A DNA stretch of 64,000 nt from Chlorops oryzae. Taxonomy: Eukaryota > Arthropoda > Insecta > Diptera > Chloropidae. Made by a program: the position numbers and the translations under genes. Location: the NCBI GenBank assembly GCA_020466095.1, contig CM035807.1, forward strand, positions 62,490,158 through 62,554,157, given 5' to 3'. Shown here in pieces: positions 43,114 to 52,840 of the stretch. A model generated the notes under the pieces. It did not search any database. It saw only the letters and a list, made by a program, of their open reading frames with translations, and had not been told where the DNA came from. Within the stretch, counting starts at the first letter, position 1. Each line of letters begins with the position of its first letter.

Positions 43114-44299
43114 ATAATATCTTGAGAGTTGGAGAACAACCCCTCTTCGATGAGTCTATTACGAAGAAAGAATTTCACACATATCACCATATTTGCAATC
43201 CTTTAACAACAATGATGAGATACGGATAGCAATTCAAAATCAAGATCTCTACGTTCTACCTCATGAAAGCTTACTGTACATTGAGGGGGTTGTTTCAATT
43301 GGTTCCGAAAATGCAGAACCCAAAGGAGTTAAATTTCGAAATAATTGTATTGCATATCTATTTGAGGAAATTCGTTATGAAATGAATGGTGTGGAAATTG
43401 ATCGCACACGGTACTTGGGTCAATCTTCTACTTTAAAAAATCTTGTATCCTTAAACAAAAATACAAGTACAATGTTGGAATATGCCGGTTGGTCTCTGGA
43501 AGAAAATATTTAACCAGCTGTAAATAATGGCTATTTCAATTTTTGCGTACCACAAAAAATGTTGATGGGCTTTGCCGAAGACTTTGATAAAATTATGATA
43601 AATTCAAAACATGAGCTTATCTTGCTAAGTTCTTGATCAAATGATAAGTCTGTCTATAGTACGGAAGAGAGTGAAAAGGATAAAAAGAACTTAAAGCTCT
43701 TAAATGTTGCTTGGAAGGTTCCTCAAATTTAATTATCCGATGCAGCCAAATTGAAAATCTATACAACTATGAAAGAGGATATTCCTCTACCTTTATTATT
43801 TCGTAGTTGGGAATGTTACTTTTATCCAGAGCTACCTCAAAGTACAAATCATACATGGAACATAAAAGTAGGAACACAAAGTGAGCGTCCCCGTTTTATT
43901 CTTATCGCTTTCGAGAATGGAGAAAAGTTTACAAACTGTAGCTTTACCGATTTAAAAGTACATTTAAACTCCGTTTCATATCTATACGATGACATAAATT
44001 GAAACTTGTCTCGTAATCGATATGCTCTCTTACATGATATGTATGCAAGGTTTCAACAAAGTTATTACATGATTCAGTCACACCCACTGTTATGCTGCAA
44101 AAAGTTTAAAGGATGACCAATAATTGTTATTGACACTTCGCATCAAAATGAAGAAATTAAAACAGGTGCTCTCGATATTCGTATAATGTTCAAAACTCTT
44201 GAAAACATTAAAGCAAACACTTTGGCATATTGTGTTCTCATACATGATCGTGGTATTACATACAAACCGATGACTGGCGAAATTGTAAAACACACCTAA
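43110..44299 (+). pseudogene. Double-jelly-roll capsid-like protein (F54H12.2-type), broken
   Basis: About 395 codons from ATG 43110 to TAA 44297-44299. The start block (MNNILRVGEQPLFDESITKK) shifts frame at about 43185 into 43193-44095, which holds LYIEGVV, the EEIRYEMNGVEIDRTR block and, from 43751, the second barrel (LLFRSWECYFYPELPQS, then PRFILIAFENG). In-frame stops are at 43511, 43634, 43730 and 44000, and a second frame change lies near 44100. The C-terminal block (44110-44299) carries ILVIHD-like and final conserved residues. These motifs are typical of the DJR-like family. The fold, a capsid shell of pseudo-hexameric trimers, is known for the family and only inferred here. Confidence 0.75.
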
Positions 44300-44394
44300 T
44301 ATAAAGCATTGATTTGTAGCACATTTTATTTATTTTATCATAAGCCTTTGAGCGAAAAACTTGTTCACGAAAATAAAACCCGGATGAAGGAAAA

Positions 44395-44911
44395 ATGCCT
44401 AAATTTGTTGTCTTCGATTATCAAGGATTCCGACTCACTAATAACCAATTCATTTTAAAGGAATTCGCTTTTTGCTTCAGTGATAAAAATATATACATTT
44501 TCTTATAAAGTCACCATTTAATTTCAATTTATTGAACGATGCCGAGCAAAAATCAGCAATTTGACTCATAAACAACTACCAAATGCTCGATTGGGACTCT
44601 GGTGACTTCACTTTGAGTAAAATTAAGAAATATATAAAATTTCTCCTCCAAGGCTATCAAATACATGTAGAAGGCGAAAAAAAGCAATGTGGGCAAAGGA
44701 ACTTTTGGCAGAGTGCGCAATTTCTGGCATAAAAGAAATCGATTGTAATTAGTCGCTTAAGAACATAAGACACTTATGTGATTCAGATGATGTAACATGT
44801 AACACTCATTGTAGTTTGTTAATAAGAAAAAAGAAAGCTTGCGCTTGCGCCTTAAAAAATTCTTTAGCTCTAAGAAAATTTGTTGAAGTTTATGGTTCAG
44901 CTATGTCATAA
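44395..44911 (+). pseudogene. Companion nuclease-like protein of the virus-like element, broken
   Basis: The start MPKFVVFDYQGFRLTNNQF is open for 37 codons (44395-44508). Downstream pieces in other frames follow the family order: WDSGDFTLSKIKKYIKFLLQ near 44590-44650 and CALKNSLALRKFVEVYG near 44845-44895, with Cys/His residues near 44800. The conserved early Asp in a VFDYQGF context suggests a relative of DnaQ/RNase H-like exonucleases, but I cannot confirm the other acidic residues. In known elements this protein sits just after the capsid gene, as here. Confidence 0.5.
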
Positions 44912-45014
44912 GTTTCTCTATTCATTTATTAAATAAAAGATTTAATTATTCTTTTAATAATTGAAAACAATATTTATTTTCTTTTATTTTTGAAAAATTA
45001 TTTTTACATATTTA

Positions 45015-45371
45015 TTAGAATATTTTCCTTTTCTTAACATTTATAACATAATCAACATCATCATCTTCATGGTCTTCCTCAAAATCATTGCTTCTCATAT
45101 AAGTTGGGGCGTAAAAAAGGTTTTCATTGAACAAATGATCATGAACGTTAAAATCTTTGAAGAGTTGTTGAGAGGATGGAATACCTTCAACAATGTATAA
45201 AGTATAATTTTGCGTAGACCCTCTCTGAATTAGAGAAAAATTTTGATCTTCAAATAGCTCCAAGGTTTCTTCCTTCAAATCGTTGAACATTGCCGGTAAA
45301 ACTTTCCTTTTTATTGAGTCTTTCGAAGTCCTTAGAAGCATTCAGAGCTCTCTGATTTTGATCCGTCATAT
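45015..45371 (-). pseudogene. Convergent small gene of the virus-like element
   Basis: An ATG at 45371 (MTDQNQRAL) gives a frame that shifts near 45345 into the open block 45341-45015 (RTSKDSIKRKVLPAMFNDLK ... very acidic segment EEDHEDDDVDY and a basic end VKKRKIF). It is strongly charged with an NLS-like tail. The N-terminal style (SDQ...SKDSIRRK) is reminiscent of another protein encoded by the same kind of element. Function is unknown. Confidence 0.5.
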
Positions 45372-45464
45372 TTATCTATAAAAAATACAAGGTCATTATT
45401 AATTTAATTTAAAATAATTTTTTTTCCCTTACCTTTTTTGTGTTTTTGTACGTCGCAAGTTTAC

Positions 45465-45490
45465 TACTATATAAATATCTGTTTGACTTC
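45465..45490 (-). promoter_or_regulatory. TATA-like sequence for the convergent gene
   Basis: The minus strand reads AGATATTTATATAGTAGTAA about 100 bases before the ATG at 45371. Confidence 0.35.
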
Positions 45491-45819
45491 ACTTGTAAGA
45501 CTGATAGCGTCAATAGAACAAATTTAATTTTTATACCTTCACACTTTTCTTCAAACTTCCACACAGTTTCTCATATCCCCCTTGTTGAACTGAACTTGAA
45601 CTTGAAAAATTTTTGAATAAACATCCAATGAGGCAGGCTTCAACTTGTTCTGGCAAAAAAATCATGCCTTATCTTCATCTCAATGACTTCAGTAGCGATA
45701 AGTCAACTCCAGCTCTAGCCCAATGTTCACATATTAAACTATATATGCTCTCCTACCGCACACTTTCTCACCCCTCACCTCTTCATTGAGGCTAAATGCG
45801 AACCTTCTCATATAAACCT

Positions 45820-46115
45820 CCAAATATTTCCAAAGACATAAATGTGTGTCATCTCATACAAACTTCCTGAATTTCCAAGGACCCAAATGTGTGTCATCTC
45901 ATACAAACCAACCAAAATTTTCTAGGACTTAAATGTGCGTCATCTCATACAAACCAACCAAAATTTTCTAGGACTTAAATGTGCGTCTTTTCATTCAAAC
46001 CAACCAAAATTTTCTAGGACTTAAATGTGCGTCATCTCATACAAACCAACCAACATTTTTTAGGACTTAAATGTGCGTCTTTTCATACAAACCAACCAAA
46101 ATTTTCTAGGACTTC
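45820..46115. repeat. 46-bp tandem repeat, about six copies
   Basis: The unit holds AAATGTGCGTCATCTCATAC, AAACCAACCAAAATTTTCTA and GGACTT. The inner copies are nearly identical; the first two are diverged (ACCTCC/CTTCCT variants). It ends directly at the Jockey fragment. It could be the terminal repeat region of the virus-like element or an independent minisatellite. Confidence 0.88.
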
Positions 46116-47010
46116 AATACGCAACAAGTGCATTCGATCTTCGCTCGCGCAAGTAGATTGGAGGCGGTTTAAATACTTTTTTTGGTTGATTTTCTGCTGA
46201 ATTTTCATAAGAAATTGCAGCAAGTGGAGCGAACTGATTACCAACTAGTCTTTCTTGAGAAGCAGGAGCTTCTATTTTATTAAGTTTGGCCCATTTGTCA
46301 TTTCTTCCGGAAGGGCTTCTTTTCCTCTTCGTACTATTAATATAACGGTACATACCGATTAGCACCGCCTTCTGCTTGTTTTGCTTTTTATTCATTTCGG
46401 CAACTATTGGACTTTGTTTGGACGAATTAAGTTCAAATACATCTCTAATAAGAGCGTACAAAGGGGAATTCGGTAAAATGCTCTTTGGAGTGTTGTTAGG
46501 TCTATTTTTCTCAACACTTAGAGAAACTATTCCACTGGTAGAGTTCGATATCTTTCTTTTGAACTGTATATTTATATTTTTGAATTGGCTTATACCTAGC
46601 TGTTCACTTGGAGACTGGTCCAGTTTGGCACCATATTGTGTAATTTCCCTATTGAGAATTAGTAAATTTACCCTACCGGAATGTTGATTAATCCCAGCTT
46701 TTAACTGGTTCGTGTCACAGCTATGGATGGTGGACTGTGTCCGATTGGCATCACCACCGGGCAGAGCAGCTAGCTGCTGCAGCAGCTGCGGAGACCGTGT
46801 GTCTCTTTCTATCGTTCCTAGAACCTAGACGACAACAAATAATATACGAATGTCTATTTGTATATTCACAATACTTATCTCTATTTTGTGTTTCAAACAC
46901 ACAATTTACTGGTGGAGCGGCACAAAAACACTGCAGTCCTTCTTGGAGAATGCTTTTGAGTTTTGCTCAAATTAATGCAGGTTTCTCAATATATACTCTT
47001 TGTTAATATT
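46116..47010 (-). mobile_element. Jockey copy 3: 5' UTR and gag N-terminal fragment
   Basis: 46461-46114 encodes a gag segment (QKAVLIGMYRYINSTKRKRS, then LKPPP-like region) closely similar to the intact ORF1 at 62987-61647. Similarity extends, with frame breaks, to about 46760, and then into the 5' UTR (CTGCAGCAGCTGCGGAGACC at 46775, compare 63010 onward). The 3' three-quarters are missing. Confidence 0.75.
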
Positions 47011-47580
47011 TATTATTGTTTACGTAGTGAGAAACTTTGTACGTACTTTTCCGTCCTTTTTTAATGTACCACTGTGGAAAATATTATTACTATCAAAGCA
47101 CTCTTTCTCTAGACACGCCAGTGCACATATATATGATGGTTTTATATTTCCAGAAGTGCTACTGTCTAAAAAATTATGATGATATACACTGCCGCTCATT
47201 TGAAAAGGTTTGTAATATTTTTCATGTATTAGCATGTCTCGTTCAGGCTGTGTTTCAATTGTATAGTATTTTTGTAATTGTATTGATAGGCCAATCATTT
47301 ACCAACAACTGTGAAAAAAATCATAATATAATGACCACCCGTTTAGATAATATGGTTACTTTTGTAAAAAATTACAAAAAAATCATTAAATTTTTCGGCT
47401 CATTTGAAATGTGTGTCTGTCCGTCATCTGTTTCAAGAATTCCTATGAGAGGTTCTTTTGCTGGAATGTTTTTTTTTTTTTAATAGATTGGTTGCAAGCT
47501 TTTTATTCCTCTTAAATTTTAATTCTTATTTAAAACTATTACCTACTTATTCCTAAAAAATAAAAAATAAAAAATCAATA
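47011..47580. other. Spacer, no gene recognised
   Basis: An open plus-strand frame of 148 codons (47037-47483) has no recognisable motif and AT-driven composition; I regard it as chance. Confidence 0.4.
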
Positions 47581-47582
47581 TG

Positions 47583-47655
47583 ACGCTCGCTTGACCGGGG
47601 CTTGAACTCGCTGACATCAGATTGTGAGGCAATATCTCTGACTTCTTTTCGCTCT
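47583..47655 (-). ncRNA. tRNA-like module 1
   Basis: The minus strand has GAGTTCAAGCCCCGGTC, a B-box-like T-arm, preceded by an A-box-like TAGAGCGAAAAGAAGTC about 50 bases upstream. It does not fold into a convincing cloverleaf by eye, so a degenerate tRNA-derived sequence is likely. Confidence 0.35.
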
Positions 47656-47659
47656 ACAC

Positions 47660-48746
47660 ATAAATTTGTTTTTTAGCCATACATAAAATGCTCAATTCTT
47701 TCTTTCTCTTTATTTAAACCAAAAAGATTTTAATTTAATTCCTTTTTGGCATTGTTTTATATAAAAACCAAAATCGTATTAAATTTAAAATTTAGTTTTT
47801 ACTGTGTATTGTGTAAAAACTGAATTCTATGTTAATTTCGCTTGTTTTATTTGAAAATTAAGGATTAGTTTAGCGTAAACTATTAAGACGGAGCGGCTTT
47901 CTCCCTTAGAATCTTTCGGTTTGAGAAACTGTGTGAAGATCAGTTGGTCGAGTTCCTAAAAAAAAAACAGAAAAAGAGAAGTATTAGTATTCGTAGCATA
48001 TAAAAATTTAAAAGTAAATAAAAGTTTATGAGTAAGGTGATATTTTTAATTTAATTTGTAAATTCTTAGGATCAAGGAGACAAAATCAAATGTTCCCAAA
48101 CTTCTACTTCAGTCAATGTTACTAAATGGGAAATCAATTACTTTAAAAAAACGCTTTTCTCGAAATAATCAAAACGTTCATTTGGTATAAGGATTTACTG
48201 TTTATTAATTTCGGAGGCTAGGTTATCTGTTGCAAGTACAAATTAAAAAGCGATAGGCAATTTCAATGCCTAACCAATGACATAATGGTCAAATATATTT
48301 TTAAGATAATCGATTACTTCCCCAAAAATATAACATCTTTTCTGTTTATTTTAGATAAAAATTCAATTTTTGTATATATGAACCAATAAAATACAAAATA
48401 CTAATGCATATTTATTAAGAATTCCTGCCAATTCTATTAACTCGTCTCCGCTTGACGGACGATAATTTTGCGCGATCAGGGTTTTTCGTGAAAATATTTA
48501 TCCAAACTAGAAAAATATTCATCAAAATGTTTTATATTTTTGTCTCGTGTTATATGTGAATCTGCATAACATATATGATAATTTTAGATCAAGTACATAC
48601 AATCGCAAGCTTTATATAACTTCTAGGATGTCTAACGCTCACACAAAACATTACCAAAAGGCCAATTTGGCTTTCTAAAGTCTAAGCGGGTGTGAGCGAA
48701 AATATTTTCGTGCCCTGTTAATATCATAAGACTCTGTAATTACATG
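47660..48746. other. AT-rich spacer, no gene recognised
   Basis: Only short frames and low-complexity A/T stretches. Confidence 0.45.
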
Positions 48747-49076
48747 CACCGAGAGAAAAAGGTAGTTATATTCACTGAAAAAGCAGGTTAAAATAACCGA
48801 GTTCACCGTTAATTCTTAGCTTTTGTGTAGTAGCGGTCGATTCAACAGTACAAACACAGTCAATAAGGATATAACCTGATGGTTGATATAACTGTCTCGC
48901 GGTTAAATCAACTGTCACCAGAGACTGGGAAAAAAAAATTTAATTTTTGCTTTGACTTTTTTTTAATCTTCTTTTATTAATATTTTTTTTTTTTTAATTA
49001 AATTATTATATTTTTTCTTTATTTATTTCTTTCTTTCTATTTAAATCTTTTTCTCTTTCATCTCTTTAAATTTTCT

Positions 49077-49150
49077 CGCCTCGGCCGAGCCTTGAACCGC
49101 TGACTTCCACACTTCGCTGGGCGAACGCCTTAACCATTACGCTAAACGAA
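49077..49150 (-). ncRNA. tRNA-like module 2
   Basis: The minus strand shows TTAGCGTAATGGTTAAGGCG (A-box and D-arm-like) and, 40 bases on, AGCGGTTCAAGGCTCGG (B-box-like). The length, about 73, is tRNA-like. Mismatches in the T stem make it a pseudogene or a SINE-type head. Confidence 0.45.
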
Positions 49151-49381
49151 CGAATTTAATTTGTTGGTCAAAACGCTCACTTGAGCTTATGGTTGCTCAA
49201 GTTTTGGGGAACGTGCTTAAGGAATTGTTTCACTCCCAAAATTTTTTGCTTGAAAATGAACCATTAAAAAAAAATTAAATAAATTAAAATTTTAAAAATT
49301 TAGGAGAAAATTTATGCCTTAAAAAACAACTACCCTCTGAACAAAAAAAAAAAACTGCAATTAAAAAAAAAAATCCAGAAA

Positions 49382-49465
49382 AATGCCGCCAGCAGGGATA
49401 GAACCCCGAAGCTCACGACGGTCAACTCACAGCTTAAACAACTGAGCTATTGAAAACTCTGGAGA
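49382..49465 (-). ncRNA. tRNA-like module 3
   Basis: The minus strand shows AATAGCTCAGTTGTTTAAGC (a canonical D-arm and A-box) and CGGGGTTCTATCCCTG (a T-arm with a good stem and B-box). It is the best of the three. The acceptor stem does not pair well, so it is unlikely to be a functional tRNA. Confidence 0.5.
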
Positions 49466-49492
49466 CGGTTGATCAGAATGCGAACTTATACG

Positions 49493-50949
49493 GAGTCAAG
49501 CCACGTCAAGTGAGCACCCTTTTTTCAAAGTAGTGATGAAATAATGTTTTAATATTTTATATTAGTTGTATTTATAACCAAATAGAATTTTGAAAGAGGA
49601 TTTAAAAAAAAATTAGTTGTAACAGTACTTTTTTTGCAATAAAACTTTTCATTTTTCTATTAAAAATGTAAATTCCTATATTTTAAAACTGTTGTTGCGT
49701 GGAAAGTGTTTGATGCAACTGAATATAATTTTGCATCCAAGTTGGGAGAAGGTTATTTTTTGAAAATAAAATTACAAAAACAACAACAAATTTTTTTTTC
49801 TACTTTCTACGAAGCTTTAAAAAATACATATCAAAATTTGCAGCTCTTCTGCATAACAAATTTTTTTCATTTATTTTTAATAAATTGCACTCAATATCTC
49901 TTTTTATGAATCTAAAAAAAAATTTCACCGATCAGCTGTAGTTTCTATGCAATAAATGTTTTTCGAACCTCTCGCAGTGCTTAACCAGTGCTTAAAATAG
50001 CACAGTACTTACAGTTAAAGCACAATTACAACCACTTGGACCTTTTTGATTTTTTTTTTTTTTTTTTCGAATTTTAGCTGCAGGTGTTAAGAATATATCA
50101 TGTAAGTTTGAAAATGGGATCTCTATTAGTTTAGGAGGTACAAAGCATTGAACATGCGTACCCAAGCAATTTTCCCTCAGTAAAACGAAGCGAGCGCATT
50201 TATATGACAAGGTCAACAACGGAACGAAAAAGCTGTGCTTGTCAAAAATGCGCTCACTTCGATTTTACTATGGGAAAATTGCTTGGGTACGCATGTTCAA
50301 TGCTTTGTACCTCCTAAACTAATAGAGATCCCATTTTCAAACTTACATGATATATTCTTAACACCTGCAGCTAAAATTCGAAAAAAAAAAAAAATCAAAA
50401 AGGTCCAAGTGGTTGTAATTGTGCTTTAACTGTAAGTACTGTGCTATTTTAAGCACTGGTTAAGCACTGCGAGAGGTTCGAAAAACATTTATTGCATAGA
50501 AACTATAGCTGATCGGTGAAATTTTTTTTAGATTCATAAAAAGAGATATTGAGTGCAATTTATTAAAAATAAATGAAAAAAATTTGTTATGCAGAAGAGC
50601 TGCAAATTTTGATATGTATTTTTTAAAGCTTCGTAGAAAGTAGGAAAAAAATTTGTTGTTGTTTTTGTAATTTTATTTTCAAAAAATAACCTTCTCCCAA
50701 CTTGGATGCAAAATTATATTCAGTTGCATCAAACACTTTCCACGCAACAACAGTTTTAAAATATAGGAAATTACATTTTTAATAGAAAAATGAAAAGTTT
50801 GATTGCCAAAAAAGTACTGTTACAACTAATTTTTTTTTAAATCCTCTTTCAAAATTCTATTTGGTTATAAATACAACTAATATAAAATACTAAAACATAA
50901 TTTCATCACTACTTTGAAAAAAGTGTGCTCACTTGACGTGGCTTGACTC
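49493..50949. mobile_element. Foldback element, 1457-bp near-perfect palindrome
   Basis: Two arms of about 705 bp, about 97% alike by eye, face each other around a spacer of about 45 bp (50202-50245). The ends read GAGTCAAGCCACGTCAAGTG inward from both sides. No coding is present. A single-arm copy is at 23868-24602, so the family is dispersed. No clear target duplication; ACG is present on both sides. Confidence 0.88.
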
Positions 50950-51114
50950 ACGTCTAAGTGAACGAAAGCGAATTTGAACATAAAAAGTAACTATTTTACA
51001 TCTGTTGATTTGACTGCCTTTTTCAGTGCATTTAACGAGGAATACAGTTTATTTGACCACTCTTACTTTAACTGTTCTAAGTGGTTGATTTAACTGTTCT
51101 TATTTCTCTTGGTG

Positions 51115-52044
51115 TGGTTAAAGCAAGTGCCTGTGAATTTTGAGTAAACATATCTTTTGTTATGGCCATAATTCAAAAACTAAAGCAAAAGAACACATTT
51201 TTTTCTCTCAACTGTTGTTTAGTGCACACACGTAAATTCGAAATAAATTTTTATGATTCTCATTTAAATAACTTCGAATATGTAGGCCGTCAAAGTCAGA
51301 GTTCCGTTAGGTGTTTTTGGCAATTGAAATAAGTGCTTGATTTCTAAATTCGATAGGCTAAAAATTTAGAAATTTAAAAATGTAAAAGAAAAACCGAAAT
51401 ACGTTTAGTACCACTGGCACGTACGAATCAAGGGGTTAACAAATTAAGCATTACCTAATGTGTGTCCTTAGATATCAAGTGGTTTGTTATTCCATCAAGC
51501 AAACTGAAAAATAAAACAGCTTTTTCATCTCAAGAACCAGTAATTTTTTGACCACCTATGATTTTCAACGCCTCGTTTTATGCAAATTTTAAGAAACAGA
51601 TCGCGCAAAATACGCAGACGTGTTTCATGCAGAGATTGAGAAAAAGGTGCATTAAAAGAATCAAAGACGCTTGGTTTCTCGGTTTTATTTTTTCTCGCAT
51701 TTTTAAAAAATCAGATGCACAAACGATTGCTATATTAACAAAGCTGTGAATATTTCAAAAAATGTTTATCATTGTTCGTTCAAAATATTGGTTCTGCCAT
51801 CTTAAATTTGAAAACTTCGAGTTCATAATCGTTATCAGCATTTTAAAATTCCTCTTTTCGCTTTTCGCTATGGCTAAAATGCAGCCAAACGCCGATTTCA
51901 ATGGAACGGCTATCTATCGGATCACCGGTGGAGCTACAGGTACAGGGAATTAAGATTTTTGTAAAAATGGTTGCCATTTTGGATCCGACATTTTTTTTTG
52001 CTGTTATCTTTATATTGAATCTTCTTAATCTTTAGAACTAACAA
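51115..52044. other. Spacer, no gene recognised
   Basis: The phrase GCCATTTTGGATCCGACA (about 51972) is the inverse of a phrase near the start of the Helitron (about 20166), hinting at a further repeat. Otherwise nothing. Confidence 0.4.
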
Positions 52045-52250
52045 TATGCTTTGTTTTGCTCTTTATTCATTTCGGCAACTATTGGACTTTGTTTGGATGA
52101 ATTAAGTTCAAATACATCTCTAGGAAGAGCGTGCAAAGGGGAATTGGGTAAAATGATCTTAGGAGTGTTGTTAAGGCTATTTTTCTTAACACTTAGAGAA
52201 ATTATTCCACTGGTAGAGTTCGATCGCTTTCTTTCGAACTGTATTAGGGT
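52045..52250 (-). mobile_element. Jockey copy 4: internal gag fragment
   Basis: About 200 bp almost identical to part of copy 3 (encoding DVFELNSSKQSPIVAEMNK). Neither a 5' UTR nor a 3' end is present, and the borders are abrupt. Confidence 0.75.
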
Positions 52251-52840
52251 ATTTCCACGAAAACGTACCCTGTGCAACCGCAAAAAAATTTACACTTTAA
52301 CACATTTTTGCTCTTCTTATTAAAACATATATACATGCATCATTTTTTTCATGTAGAGTAATATTAAAAAATATATATGGTTTGTATACAAATTAGTTTT
52401 GAAATAGTGCTATTTAAACATATCGCAAACAAAATTATCCCTTTTTTGAGCTTTCGCTACAAGCTGTTTTTGAATATGTGGCAGCACAAATAGATATCAG
52501 CTAAAAGTATGTCATTTTATCTGGTTTGCAGAAAAAGTAGAATGCTTAAGGTTATATGTTGAAATTTTTACAGACGTTTGGAAAGTTAACCTTAGACTGT
52601 CACGCCCGTTACCGATAAACTACAAAAAGTTAAATTATCTTTTGGCAAAAGAATTTAACAAAGTGTTAACCTGCAGAAAGTAAGAAGGTAATTCCGTTTA
52701 ATAATAAAGCGAAACCTAGTTGGAGTTTGTGTGACAGAGATGGCATTTTTTTTAGTATTTAAAACGGTGTCACACCCGTTACTTATTTATTTTCTTGTGT
52801 TATATTTTTGGGCCAATTTACCTTACAGTTCATTTATAGT
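52251..52840. other. Spacer before the satellite
   Basis: The phrase CACRCCCGTTACYKAT recurs near 52600 and 52775. No gene is seen. Confidence 0.4.

Larger units (their letters stand above)
41181..46115. mobile_element. Virus-like element with double-jelly-roll capsid gene (Polinton/adintovirus-like), broken
   Basis: A gene cluster of four damaged plus-strand genes (41206-44911) and one convergent minus-strand gene (45371-45015), with TATA-like sequences before both outer genes. The capsid gene belongs to the DJR-like family known from the C. elegans F54H12.2 type and from Polinton-like elements in insects; gene 1 and the nuclease-like gene are known to me as its usual companions. No DNA polymerase is seen, and no integrase except the stray piece at 32.8 kb. 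Terminal repeats are not recognised, so the outer limits are approximate. All genes carry stops or shifts: this is an endogenous fossil. Confidence 0.75.
48747..51114. mobile_element. TIR element with CACCRAGAGAAA ends, hosting a foldback insert
   Basis: The left end CACCGAGAGAAAAAGGTAGT and the right end on the minus strand (CACCAAGAGAAATAAGAACA) pair, and both are followed by the subterminal motif CACTGAAAAAGSCAG and GGTTRAWWYAAC phrases. No target duplication is evident. Two tRNA-like modules and the foldback element lie inside. The superfamily is unknown. Confidence 0.5.

Noticed and set aside
47037..47483. 148-codon frame MYVLFRPFLMYHCGKYYYY...
   Set aside because: Low-complexity, hydrophobic, no motif, in AT-rich spacer; no supporting context.
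51558..51953. Two 63-codon frames that might be small host exons
   Set aside because: No splice context, no homologous motif recognised; expected by chance at this AT content.
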